The translations under genes were made by a program, and so were the position numbers. A DNA stretch of 64,000 nucleotides from the NCBI GenBank assembly GCA_019894855.1, contig JAGXNS010000002.1, positions 1 to 64,000 on the forward strand, given 5' to 3'. Shown here in pieces: positions 17,307 through 28,100 of the stretch (position 1 is its first letter; the number at the start of each line of letters is the position of its first letter). A model generated the notes under the pieces. It saw only the letters and a list, made by a program, of their open reading frames with translations. It ran no database searches and was not told the DNA's origin. The stretch is from Promethearchaeota archaeon. Lineage in GTDB: Archaea > Asgardarchaeota > Lokiarchaeia > Sigyniarchaeales > SOKP01.

Positions 17307-19114
17307 TACATGCCCCACCACGGGTGTTGCATCGATCTTTGGAGGATAATATATTCTCGTAAAGCTTGTTTTTGATCCACGGTTAATTCATCTAGGAATT
17401 TTCCCATGATCTGTCTCACGTGAGATTCTGGTACATTAACGAACAGAGTTTCATCTCTATCGATATCTCTCCCTATCTCAATGCCACGAATAGATATAGC
17501 TACTTCGTCATCTTTTACAGCTTTTTCTAAAGTTTTACCTTTATCCTGAATTTGGTGAACTCTTTTCGCTTTCTTTCCGTCAGCAGTGATTAACGTTACT
17601 TTAGGATATAAAGTACCCGCTTCCACATGTACTCCAAATACTGCGGGATCTGAATTTCTAAATATAAAATCGGGCATCATTCTTAGTTTAGCAGGTAAAA
17701 CTAATTCGCTTAATCCTTTTGCGGTCTCCTCTGCTTTTCGTACCTCAGCATATTCTATATAATCTTCCAACAGTCTATAAATGACATTATTCGTGAAAAT
17801 TCTTATATTGTCTGTTATAGCTTGTTCTTTTGCATCGGGTAGAATAGCCACATTAAATCCTAAAACGGTTGCTGAATATGGATCGAGACTTTTAACTAAA
17901 TTTGCATTCATAATATCCTCTTTTTTAATCGGACCCACATCGGCAATACTTATCTTAACACCATTCTTTGTGAAATGATTTTCTAACGCTTCAAGAGAAC
18001 CTAATGTATCTGCTTTTAACACTACGCCTGCTTTGTCTGTTTTAATTCGAATACTTTCTACTTCTGATTCAATTTCGTTGTATACAGTTTCTTCTTGTGA
18101 AGGATCACCAATTCCTCTAAATGGAGATCCAGCAACAACATCTTCGATATTAGGAGCAAGAATCTTAATTCCAGCTGCTGCACTTACTATATCTACAGAA
18201 TCAAATTTTTGTCTAGGATCTCTTATCTCATCTAAAGGTTTCGGCATGAGTAAAGCTCTTACTTTCGACTTAATAGGTTTTTCTAAACCGCCAACAATGA
18301 ACTCTTCGCCTTTCTTGATTATTCCATCGTATATTAAGACATCCATAGTTACTGCTTGACCTTTTTCTTTCTTCACCTCCAAAACTACGCCTTTGGCGGG
18401 TCCTTCACTAAATTTCAAGTTTTCAGTTAAAAATTGTTGCACCAGTCCCATTAAAACCATCAATAAAGTTGATATTCCCTCGCCTGTTTTGGCGCTCGTA
18501 GGTACGATTGCCACTTTTTTAGTAAAATCTTTTATTTTATCGTAACGATCGATTCCTGTAAAACCTTCCTGTAAGAAATCTATTCCTATTTGAATTAATT
18601 TTTCGTCAAGAAAATCTCTAACATGAGGTTTTTGTTTATTATATGAATCTAAAAAATCAGCATCTTTAATAGATTTCCACCCTGTTATCCTATCGATTTT
18701 ATTAGCAGCAATAACAAATGGCACTTTCCGCTCGCGTAATATTCTAACGGATTCCCACGTAATTGGCATGTTCCCGGCTGTTACATCGATAACCAATATT
18801 GCTATATCTGCAACAGCCCCCCCTCTTTTACGCAAGTTCATAAAGGCGGCGTGTCCTGGAGTATCAATAATTAATATGCCAGGTAATTGAATTTCTTTTT
18901 CAGCAAATTCTTGCTTTGATTTCTTTAAGAAATCTTTTATATCTTTAGTGGGAAAATAAGAAGCTCCAATATGTTGTGTAATACCAGCAGCTTCTCTTTG
19001 TTGCACTACGGTTCCTCGAATATAATCTAACAGAGAAGTTTTACCATGATCAATATGTCCTAAAATCGAAGCAATAGGAGCCCTTATAATTTTTTTATCG
19101 GTTTCAGCTGTCAA
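17306..19114 (-). CDS. infB: Translation initiation factor aIF5B
   Basis: 602 residues. G1 is GHIDHGKTS, G3 DTPGHAAF, G4 NKID and G5 SAKTGEG. The archaeal/eukaryotic IF5B layout (G domain, beta-barrel, domain III and C-terminal PWWGM end) is complete, and the length fits archaeal aIF5B (about 600, no long N-terminal extension). The protein helps subunit joining and initiator tRNA placement. Its last codons overlap the start of the GNAT gene. Confidence 0.95.
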   Translation of the reverse strand: MTAETDKKIIRAPIASILGHIDHGKTSLLDYIRGTVVQQREAAGITQHIGASYFPTKDIKDFLKKSKQEFAEKEIQLPGILIIDTPGHAAFMNLRKRGGAVADIAILVIDVTAGNMPITWESVRILRERKVPFVIAANKIDRITGWKSIKDADFLDSYNKQKPHVRDFLDEKLIQIGIDFLQEGFTGIDRYDKIKDFTKKVAIVPTSAKTGEGISTLLMVLMGLVQQFLTENLKFSEGPAKGVVLEVKKEKGQAVTMDVLIYDGIIKKGEEFIVGGLEKPIKSKVRALLMPKPLDEIRDPRQKFDSVDIVSAAAGIKILAPNIEDVVAGSPFRGIGDPSQEETVYNEIESEVESIRIKTDKAGVVLKADTLGSLEALENHFTKNGVKISIADVGPIKKEDIMNANLVKSLDPYSATVLGFNVAILPDAKEQAITDNIRIFTNNVIYRLLEDYIEYAEVRKAEETAKGLSELVLPAKLRMMPDFIFRNSDPAVFGVHVEAGTLYPKVTLITADGKKAKRVHQIQDKGKTLEKAVKDDEVAISIRGIEIGRDIDRDETLFVNVPESHVRQIMGKFLDELTVDQKQALREYIILQRSMQHPWWGM

Positions 19115-19283
19115 TTAAACTCACTTATGATTTATAATAATAGTAAAAATCTAATTAATTCTCATAATTATAAAAGGTATAATATGATATAGATTTAACT
19201 AGAAATAAATAGATGTAATTAACTAATTGAGGTCTCTCTTTTGATTACAAAAGAGATAGATACACTTATCATACTAATTTATC

Positions 19284-20030
19284 ATGTCTAAAAAAAGAAA
19301 AAAACGCGTAAGGCGCGGTCATCCAGTAGCTATCCTTATTGGTCTGCATGATAACGATGCAGTACTTTGGAGAATATTCAGCGAGACTATTAGACTACAC
19401 TTCAAAATAAATCGTGGAAGGAAGAGAAGAAATCAAAATAAAAAGCATATATTTCATTTCCATGAGGAAATCATTAACGCATTAAGACCTTTAATTAAAG
19501 AGGGCATCAGAAGCGTAATATTGCTCTCCCCACCAAAAGAAGAATATTCAGATGAATTTCTTAATCACGTTAATAAACATCATTCATGGTTATTAAAAAA
19601 GGGGAATAAAGGGGTTGTTTTTTCTAAGATCATAGCTAATCAGGCGAAGACTCAAAAGGATGTGTATTACCTAAAAACACAAGACTATTTTAAAGACATT
19701 GTGGGGGAAACTTCAAATCAAGAGGCTTTGCTGATACTAGAAGAATTGACGGAGGTAATTAACAAAAATGAAAAGTTCTCAAAGATTCTCTATACATGGA
19801 GAGAAATCGATTATGAATTAAGACTTATAAGACAAAATCCTAATTTACCTAAGCCAAATTACATAATTCTAACTGAAGAATATCTAAAAAATCCAAAGAA
19901 TAGAAACAAAACACATCGAATTTTACAACTCGCAAAAAATCTTGAGATTAAAACTAAAATCGTAAGTCAAGAATCTGAGGCGGGTATTAGCGTAGAGAAA
20001 TTTGGAGGAATAGTGTGTTATTTTAAATAA
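19284..20030 (+). CDS. Divergent eRF1/Pelota-domain protein (248 aa)
   Basis: A basic start (SKKRKKRVRRGHP) is followed by a region of release-factor-like design: a domain-2-like segment (KEGIRSVILLSPPKEEYSDE), a helical connector, and a domain-3 end of the pattern in eRF1/Pelota (SQESEAGISVEKFGGIVCYF, compared with the E-x-G-x2-L...GGI...R pattern). The domain 1 that reads stop codons is missing, replaced by the Arg/Lys-rich tail. No GGQ motif is visible. It could be a ribosome-rescue accessory or regulator. Divergent from aIF5B (169 bp apart). Homology inferred from pattern only. Confidence 0.55.
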   Translation: MSKKRKKRVRRGHPVAILIGLHDNDAVLWRIFSETIRLHFKINRGRKRRNQNKKHIFHFHEEIINALRPLIKEGIRSVILLSPPKEEYSDEFLNHVNKHHSWLLKKGNKGVVFSKIIANQAKTQKDVYYLKTQDYFKDIVGETSNQEALLILEELTEVINKNEKFSKILYTWREIDYELRLIRQNPNLPKPNYIILTEEYLKNPKNRNKTHRILQLAKNLEIKTKIVSQESEAGISVEKFGGIVCYFK

Positions 20031-20084
20031 ATCTTCAATTAGGAGAAAATTACCAAACTAAGAAATAAATTTATTAGAATTCTT

Positions 20085-22973
20085 TTAATTCGATTTTGAT
20101 GAATTATTCATATATTTCGCTAAATACGTTGATGTGTATGATTCTTTAAAATCTATAATCGATTCAGGTACACCTTCAATGACAATAGACCCTCCACCTT
20201 CTCCTCCTTCTGGTCCAAGGTCAATAATATAATCTGAAGATTTAATTACATCCATATTATGTTCTATTACTATTACTGTATTACCTTTATCAACCAATTT
20301 TTGAAGTACTTTCAACAAAAATTTTATGTCATGGGCATGCAATCCTACAGTTGGTTCATCTAGGATATATAATGTATTCCCTGTGCTTGTTTTCCTTAGT
20401 TCTCTTGCAATTTTCAAACGTTGAGATTCGCCTCCACTTAAGGTAGTTGAAGATTGACCTAATTCTAAATACCCTAATCCTACATCTACTACAGTTTTTA
20501 AAGTTTGTTTTAAATTAGGAATACTATCGAAGAATTCAAGAGCTTGATGAAAAGTCATTTTTAATACATCTGAGATCGTTTTCCCTTTAAATCTTATCTC
20601 TAAGGTCTCAGCGTTATATCTATAACCCCTACATAAATCGCATTTAATATAAACATCTGGAAGAAAGTACATCTCTTTAAGAATATACCCTGTACCTTTA
20701 CATTTTTTACAATGACCTGCCTTGGTATTAAAACTAAATCTACCTTTTTTATAGCCTCTCTCTCTGGATTCTTCAAGCTTAGCAAAAAGGTCTCTAATAT
20801 AATCTAAAGCTTTTGTGTAAGTCGCCGGTACAGAACGAGGTGTTCTTCCGATTGGAGATTGATCTATGTTAATTATTTTGTCAATACTCTCGTATCCTTT
20901 TAGTTTGTCAAAATCTCCGCTTATTATTCTGGAACTGCGAGTGTTTATTAAGTTATGTAATCCCTTGTATAAACAATCAATTATTAAGCTAGTCTTTCCA
21001 GCTCCTGAAACTCCCGTAATACACGTAAAGATTCCTAATGGTATTTTTACTTTTATATTCTTTAGGTTATTTTCTCGAGCGCCTATGATTTCAAGAAAAT
21101 TGTTATTTGGTTCTCGTCTATTCTTAGGAACGTCTATTTTTTTCTCCCCAGATAAATATTTACCAGTTAAAGTTTTGGCTTCTAAAATCGTTTGTAAAGG
21201 GCCTTCTGCTACAATCTCTCCTCCATTTTCTCCTGCTAAAGGGCCCAAATCAATTATATGATCGGCATTGCGCATGATCTCGTCGTCGTGCTCTACAACA
21301 ATAACGGTATTACCCAAATCTCTTAATTTTTTCAACATCTCAATTAATCGTGATATGTCTCTTTTATGTAAACCAACGGAGGGCTCGTCTAACACGTATA
21401 ATACCCCAACAAGCCTAGAACCTAATTGAGTCGCTAATCTTATTCTTTCAGCTTCGCCAACAGATAATGTATGAGATCTTCTACTTAAAGAAATGTAATC
21501 TAAACCAACGTTATCTAAAAAAGATAACCTATCAAGTATCTCTTTTAATACATCTTTAATAATCGTTTTTTGAAGCTCGTCTAATTGTAAATCTTTGAAA
21601 AATTCTAACGAATCTTTTACCGCTAAATCTGATAATTCAGTGATATTAATGTTATTAATTAGAACTGAAAGACTTTCAGGTTTTAACCTTTGCCCTTTGC
21701 ATTGAGGACAGTTTATTTGATTCATAAAAGTTTCGTAAGTATCACGAGCCCATTCGGATCGCGTATCCATGTATCTTCTATGTAACATCGGAATAATTCC
21801 TTCGAAGGGTCTTACTACATGATAAGATGAAGACTTGATATCTTTTTTTTGATTGTTGTAACCGTTATTTTCACTCTCAAAGTGGAATTCGATTGCTTCC
21901 TCTTCTGTTCCAAATAAAACTTTTTGCAATTTCTTAGGATCAATATCCTTTATCGCAGTTTTATGAGTATCAAATTTGTAGTGTTTAGCTACTTGGTTTA
22001 ATGATTGCCAAAAGTACCCCGTTAACGACCCAAATCCAGGGATATTTCTGATAGGAGTGTCTTGGAGTGGAAGGCTAGAATCGTTTCCTAAAACTAAGGA
22101 GTAGTCAAATTCCATCACTGTTCCTAACCCACTACAATATTTGCAACTTCCATGAGGAATATTAAAAGAAAACATTTTATGGTCAATAGGCGGAAACGAA
22201 ATACCACAATCTACACACGCTAAATGTTCAGAATAAATTTGTTCTCCAATGTTAAGAACTTCTACAACCACGATTCCATCAGTTAATCCAAGGGCAGTTT
22301 CTATTGAATCGGCTAATCTAGTTTTGATATCATCCTTCATGACTAGCCTATCCACAATTACATTGATGTGATGCTTTACATTTTTTTCCATTGGAATTTC
22401 TTCATCTAAAGTATACTGAATACCATCTACTTCAACTCTGACATAGCCTTGTTTTTTAAGATCGCTTAACAAGTCTTTGTATTCGCCTTTTCTATCGCGA
22501 ATAATCGGCGCTTTAATGATAAACTTTTGGTTTGTTTCAAGTTCTTGCAGAATTTGTTGGATTATTTGCTGAGGTGTTTGGGGCGTAATTTCTTTACCGC
22601 ATATGGGGCAATGAGGAACTCCAACATTAGCGAAAAGTAACCTATAATAATCGTATATTTCTGTGACCGTTCCTACAGTACTTCTTGGGTTCTTTGACAA
22701 CGGTTTCTGCTCTATAGCTATAGCAGGAGAGAGGCCTTCGATTGAATCTACGTCGGGTTTATCCATTTCTCCAAGAAATTGTCGGGCATAACTCGATAAT
22801 GACTCAAGAAACCGTCTTTGCCCTTCAGCATACAGTGTGTCCATTGCTAAACTAGATTTACCACTACCACTAATTCCAGTTATGATAACTAGTTTATTCC
22901 TTGGAATTATAACATCAATATTTTTTAAATTATTTTGTCTTGCTCCTTTAATAATAATAGAATTATGATTCAT
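20085..22973 (-). CDS. uvrA: Excinuclease ABC subunit A
   Basis: 962 residues with two ABC ATPase halves: Walker A GISGSGKSS and GVSGAGKTS, signature LSVGEAERIRLA and LSGGESQRLKIA, and Walker B (VLDEPSVGLHKRD and ILDEPTVGLHAHD). Zinc modules are visible as CPICGKEI, CVDCGISF/CKYCSGLG and CKKCKGTGY/CDLCRGYRY. It detects bulky DNA lesions with UvrB in nucleotide-excision repair. It lies 42 bp downstream of uvrB, same strand, so the two are one operon. These are bacterial-type genes, presumably acquired by an ancestor; uvrC is not in the window. Confidence 0.96.
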   Translation of the reverse strand: MNHNSIIIKGARQNNLKNIDVIIPRNKLVIITGISGSGKSSLAMDTLYAEGQRRFLESLSSYARQFLGEMDKPDVDSIEGLSPAIAIEQKPLSKNPRSTVGTVTEIYDYYRLLFANVGVPHCPICGKEITPQTPQQIIQQILQELETNQKFIIKAPIIRDRKGEYKDLLSDLKKQGYVRVEVDGIQYTLDEEIPMEKNVKHHINVIVDRLVMKDDIKTRLADSIETALGLTDGIVVVEVLNIGEQIYSEHLACVDCGISFPPIDHKMFSFNIPHGSCKYCSGLGTVMEFDYSLVLGNDSSLPLQDTPIRNIPGFGSLTGYFWQSLNQVAKHYKFDTHKTAIKDIDPKKLQKVLFGTEEEAIEFHFESENNGYNNQKKDIKSSSYHVVRPFEGIIPMLHRRYMDTRSEWARDTYETFMNQINCPQCKGQRLKPESLSVLINNINITELSDLAVKDSLEFFKDLQLDELQKTIIKDVLKEILDRLSFLDNVGLDYISLSRRSHTLSVGEAERIRLATQLGSRLVGVLYVLDEPSVGLHKRDISRLIEMLKKLRDLGNTVIVVEHDDEIMRNADHIIDLGPLAGENGGEIVAEGPLQTILEAKTLTGKYLSGEKKIDVPKNRREPNNNFLEIIGARENNLKNIKVKIPLGIFTCITGVSGAGKTSLIIDCLYKGLHNLINTRSSRIISGDFDKLKGYESIDKIINIDQSPIGRTPRSVPATYTKALDYIRDLFAKLEESRERGYKKGRFSFNTKAGHCKKCKGTGYILKEMYFLPDVYIKCDLCRGYRYNAETLEIRFKGKTISDVLKMTFHQALEFFDSIPNLKQTLKTVVDVGLGYLELGQSSTTLSGGESQRLKIARELRKTSTGNTLYILDEPTVGLHAHDIKFLLKVLQKLVDKGNTVIVIEHNMDVIKSSDYIIDLGPEGGEGGGSIVIEGVPESIIDFKESYTSTYLAKYMNNSSKSN

Positions 22974-23015
22974 AATGACTCCTGTTAACCATTAATTTAT
23001 GTGTAATGAAACTAT

Positions 23016-25025
23016 TCACGATTTTATTTTATAGTCTTTCTTAATTTCTTTAATTTTATCTCTTAAATAGGCAGCATCCTCGAACCGTAGCTCTTTGGCT
23101 GCAAGAAACATTTTGATTTCAAGATACTCAATTACTAAATCTTTATCTCCCTGTTTTTCTAAATCTTCAATCTTATCTTTAACATTTCTTTTTAATTTCT
23201 TTGTTTCTCTTTCCTTGAACTCATGTTCCTCAGAAAGCGAATTTAAGATGTTTTTCTTAATTGTTTGAGGTGTAATTTTAAATTTCTCGTTGTAATCTTC
23301 CTGTTTATTTCTTCTTCTATTTGTTTCTTCAATTGCTTCCTTCATAGCTCGAGTAATTTTATCGGCATATAATATCGCTCTACCTTTTATGTTACGGGAA
23401 GCCCTACCAATGGTTTGTATAAGCGATCGCGTGTCGCGTAAGAATCCTAATTTATCTGCGTCCAGAATTGCTACTAATTGGACTTCGGGTAAATCTAATC
23501 CTTCTCTAAGAAGATTAATTCCCACTAAAACATCGTGAGTACCATCTCTTAAATGTCTTAATATTTCAAATCTCTCGACAGTTCCTACTTCGGAGTGTAA
23601 GTAAGCAACCTTCAACCCTAATTCAGAATAATACTCAGCAATATCTTCCGACATCCGTTTAGTAAGAGTGGTGACTAAAACTCTTCCTTTATTGGTTATA
23701 ACTTTCCTTATCTCATCTAACAAGTCATCAATTTGATTTTTAGCAGGACGAATTTCCACCTGAGGATCAACCAATCCAGTTGGTCTAATTATTTGTTCAG
23801 CAGATACTCCACCGCTCTTTTTAAATTCCCAACCTCCGGGAGTAGCGCTCATAAAAATTATATGATTTATTTTTGCTTCCCATTCTTCAAAAGTCAAAGG
23901 CCTATTATCGTATGCGGAAGGTAACCTCCACCCAAAATCAACGAGGTTCTTTTTTCTTGATCTATCTCCCCCAATCATTCCATGAATTTGAGGAATCGTT
24001 ATGTGACTCTCGTCAGCAACTATTAAAAAATCTTTTGGAAAATAATCAATTAAACACATCGGTGGACTCCCGGGTGGCCTGCCATCAAGGTGTCTCGAAT
24101 AATTTTCCACTCCCTTACACCATCCCATTTCTCTCATCATTTCAAGATCAAATTTTGTTCTTTTTTCAATCCATTGGGCTTCGGCATATTTCTTCTCTTT
24201 CATGAATTTGGCTATCTGCTGCTCTAACTCTTCTTCAATTGAAATTAATGCCTTAGCTTTATTTTCTTCGGGTATAATGAAATGAGTAGCTGGGAATATT
24301 CTACAATTTGATAAATCTTTTAAAACATCATTAGAAACATAATGAATTTCTTGTATAGACTCGATTACATCTCCAAATAATGAAACACGAATTGCGTTGT
24401 TCAAATACGCTGGAAAGATGTCGATAATGTCTCCCTTAACTCTGACTATGCCGGGTTTAAACTCGATATCCTTTCTTTCATAGTTCATCAGGATTAATCC
24501 TTTTATTATTTCCTTCCTTTGAATAGTCTGACCAACATCAAGGTTCAGGGAAATATCGGTCCAAACTTTTGGATCACCAATACCATAAATACATGATACA
24601 GTTGCAACAATGATAACATCGTTCCTTGTTCTAATTGCATGAGTAGCAGCTAATCTTAATCTCTCGATTTCCTCGTTTACGCTGAAATCTTTTTCAATAT
24701 ATAATCCTGTCACAGGCATATAGCTTTCAGGTTGATAATAATCGTAGTAGCTAACAAAATAGTGAACAGCATTCTTAGGAAATAATTCTTTAAGCTCGTT
24801 ATATAATTGGGCTGCCAGCGTTTTATTTGGTGCCATAACTAAAGTAGGTTTCTGAATTTTCTGAATTATATTTGCAACAGTGAATGTTTTCCCCGTACCG
24901 GTAGCGCCTAATAGCGTCTGAAAGCGGTTTCCGTTTTTTATGTTACCGACTAGTTTCTTGATTGCTTCTGGTTGATCTCCGCTAGGTTTGAAACTAGATT
25001 CAATTTTGAAATTGGATATTATAAT
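23016..25025 (-). CDS. uvrB: Excinuclease ABC subunit B (no canonical start codon)
   Basis: The frame is open from TAA at 25026-25028 to a stop at 23016 (669 residues, the usual UvrB size). The N-terminal segment ISNFKIESSFKPSGDQPEAI and the Walker A (GATGTGKTFT) are encoded upstream of the first ATG (24836), so that ATG is not the true start. No ATG, GTG or TTG occurs between the TAA and the Walker A; the only candidates at the expected position are ATT 25025 or ATA 25022/25019. UvrB is a helicase-like damage verifier. Later motifs include DESHIT, SATPGG, TLTKRMSE and the C-terminal UVR helix. Alternative: assembly error in the first codons. Confidence 0.9.
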   Translation of the reverse strand: MIISNFKIESSFKPSGDQPEAIKKLVGNIKNGNRFQTLLGATGTGKTFTVANIIQKIQKPTLVMAPNKTLAAQLYNELKELFPKNAVHYFVSYYDYYQPESYMPVTGLYIEKDFSVNEEIERLRLAATHAIRTRNDVIIVATVSCIYGIGDPKVWTDISLNLDVGQTIQRKEIIKGLILMNYERKDIEFKPGIVRVKGDIIDIFPAYLNNAIRVSLFGDVIESIQEIHYVSNDVLKDLSNCRIFPATHFIIPEENKAKALISIEEELEQQIAKFMKEKKYAEAQWIEKRTKFDLEMMREMGWCKGVENYSRHLDGRPPGSPPMCLIDYFPKDFLIVADESHITIPQIHGMIGGDRSRKKNLVDFGWRLPSAYDNRPLTFEEWEAKINHIIFMSATPGGWEFKKSGGVSAEQIIRPTGLVDPQVEIRPAKNQIDDLLDEIRKVITNKGRVLVTTLTKRMSEDIAEYYSELGLKVAYLHSEVGTVERFEILRHLRDGTHDVLVGINLLREGLDLPEVQLVAILDADKLGFLRDTRSLIQTIGRASRNIKGRAILYADKITRAMKEAIEETNRRRNKQEDYNEKFKITPQTIKKNILNSLSEEHEFKERETKKLKRNVKDKIEDLEKQGDKDLVIEYLEIKMFLAAKELRFEDAAYLRDKIKEIKKDYKIKS

Positions 25026-25150
25026 TTAGACACCAAAATTTAAAGATTAATTAAAGATGAAGTTAAACTTAATTTATAGACGATAGGTCTATAGATTTTT
25101 TAATGTAACATAGTTTATTTTTATTACTGTTATAAATAAAAAGTAAGGAT

Positions 25151-28100
25151 TTAAGTGGTAACGATTTCGTCGTGTATATCCTCTGCGCCTTCCTTGGTCC
25201 GAACTAAGATGTTTAAAATTTCGCCATTACTTACTAATCCGATTATAGTTTCAAGATCATCCGTGCTGATCGTAAATATAATTGAATCTCCTGCTTCAAT
25301 ATCATAAGTAGCTACATCAAAATTACTCAACGAAATAAATGTATTATTAATGTAAATGGATTCCACTGTAAGATTAAACAATCCTTCGTTGTCAATTTTT
25401 ATATCAACAAAGCCGCCAATAGTGGCAGTCGTTTCAGTATCATCGATATTTATTTCGTAAAATGTTGAATCTACAAATACGGGAAAGTCCATGTTATATT
25501 GAGCAGAAGAGTTTGTAGTTATGTTTACATTAACAATATTAGTGGAATTTAACGCTAAGCCCGTGATATTGAAAGAAACTAAAGCACATTCTTGTATATC
25601 GAGAGTAATATCTCCATATTCAAATATTACATCGTTTGTAAAGGATAAGCTCGTTGTACTATTCAGATATATTTTATCTAATGTAATCTCTTCATCTCCC
25701 GTGTTTTTGATCAAAATTTTGCCTGTTTCGTTAGCAGCTATAAAGGAAGCAACATGTCCTTCTACGGAATCAATGATTTCAATATCTGGTTTGTCTATAA
25801 TTGTGTGAACAAATCCAATATCAGAAGCTTTGGTATCACCATCGAAATTCGCAGTCACAATAATTCCTATCTCATCGTTTACTTCAATGCCTGTTAAATA
25901 ATCTGAGGCTGTTATAGTAAGACTTCTTTCTTGTCCAGGATTTAAATTAAAGGCCCCAAAATTCAATATGGATGTCCAACTTGAAGAAGTAGAAAGATAA
26001 ATCGAATCTAGTCCTAGTATAATATCTCCGGTATTTTTAACCATTAAGTTTACGTGAGTTGTTCCATTATCATAAGTATACGCAAATGTTTTTTCGAGAT
26101 TAATTGGAACGTGATTTCGAAAATCAGTTTGTGTAGCAATTAATGCTTCTGGGGAGGCTATTCTGCTTTCTTCAAGAATAGAAATTTTAAACCCATCATA
26201 ATTTGAGGTGAGTATTAACTCGTCTGTGATACCATTAGGGGTAGCTACGCCTATTTTGTGTTCAGTTCTTAATGGATAAAACGGATAGAGAGTATTTGCG
26301 ATATTAACACTTGCTATTTGACCCGGTTCTAAAATTGGAGTTCCTGAAACATAATTTATATTGTTGAGAGTATTATTTTCATTATCGATATAGAAATCTT
26401 TCAAGATTACTGTACTTAGTCCCGTGTTTTCAATTTCGAGATTTATTTCACTCAACGACGAATCTATTTGAACGACATTACTGCTGATTTTATTAATCCT
26501 AATATCTCCTTCCCTAGCTTCTTTTACAAACAGATTGCTTGTATCGTTCGTGAAAGTGAAAGGTGAAGAATCAACTGCAATTGATTGAGCTTCTACTTCA
26601 ATGTTTACCACATCATTTATTTCAAAAGAATTTCCACTAGATTTAATGTCTACCCAAACTAAATCTTCCTCGTTAGAGTTTAATATATTTGTCTCGATAC
26701 CTTTACCCAGGTTAAAATCGTAACTCTCACCGTTTATCTTAATATCGCTAATCGTTAAATCTTTTGAACCTGTGTTTTTCAATTTGAAAGTAGCATAACC
26801 AGTATCGAATACTTCTGGATTTTGTATTTGAAAACTAGATTCTAAAGCAGTATAATCAAGTTTGAACAATTTTACCATTCCATTTGTCGAGATATATGCG
26901 TACTTAAAAACATTGAATTCATATAATCCATCAATTGGTATATGTGTGGTATATGGGTTTCCTTGGTCGTCTGTTAATGTATTAACTTGACTTTGGTAGT
27001 ATTCAGTAAATGTTTGGGGGTTATTAGGATCTGATGGAGGAGCTGTTGGATTTCCGTAGAACATTAATTTAACTAACTGACTTTGGAACCATTTTGAAGT
27101 GGGGCTTCCCGTGGTTGAGTTAAAATATTCATCTTCAACGAATACAGAATTCGAAGCCCAATTATCCTCTTCCATGCCATAATTCTTATAGCTCTGGTAG
27201 TTATCGTTGCAGATCCTTACCATCCAAGGCCATTTACCTTCATCCCCTCCTAAATTAGGATACAGCATTCCAAAATAGACTAAGACATAGTCTGCTTGTA
27301 ACGCTCTAAACACTTTAGCACTATAAATCTCGTTTGTTTGCATCATTGCCATTCCTGTCATACCCATTCGAGTTTGGTTGATTGTTCCATTATCGTTAAC
27401 CGTTGTCATGTTTCCTATGGGGGTTATCCAATAACCATAATCCCACCACGAGACAACAACGGATGTACCAGGCAGATTTGTTTTCATCCATGTTAGAGTT
27501 TCTTCCCAATCGTGTATTTGTCCTCCTGGCGCCAATTGACTCTGCGACAGTTGAGTTAAAGCAATGTTAGAAGCGTGCATAACTTGAGCCATACACATAA
27601 TCCCAACAATGAAATAAACAGCACCAATTTCAGATTTTCCAACCATCCGTTTTACTTGGCGCTTTCGTTTTCTACTAACACCTGTTCTTTTTTCTCCATA
27701 GAAACTGCCAAAAATTTTTAAAACATTAACTAATCCATATGCACCCACTAAGCATGCTGCGGGCGCAAATAATAATATTATTCGAATCATGCTGCCAGTA
27801 AAATAAAAAATCAAAAGTAAGAAAGTGAGTAATAGGATATCGGCGACATTAGCTCGTTTAAATAAGAAAAATAATCCAAGAGGTAAAAGAGTCAGAGGAA
27901 TCAAAGTATTATAGTAAAACACACTCCATGAACTTGGCATATGTTCAGCCACGGAAGCTGTAACACTAATAGAATCTCTAATTAAAGGACTTAATACACT
28001 CACTAATCGTCCTCCGAACCCAAAAGGAATTAAATCTGGAGCAACCCATATAATAACGCCGAAAATGGTGATTACGGGTATCAATGCCCACTTTATGGTG

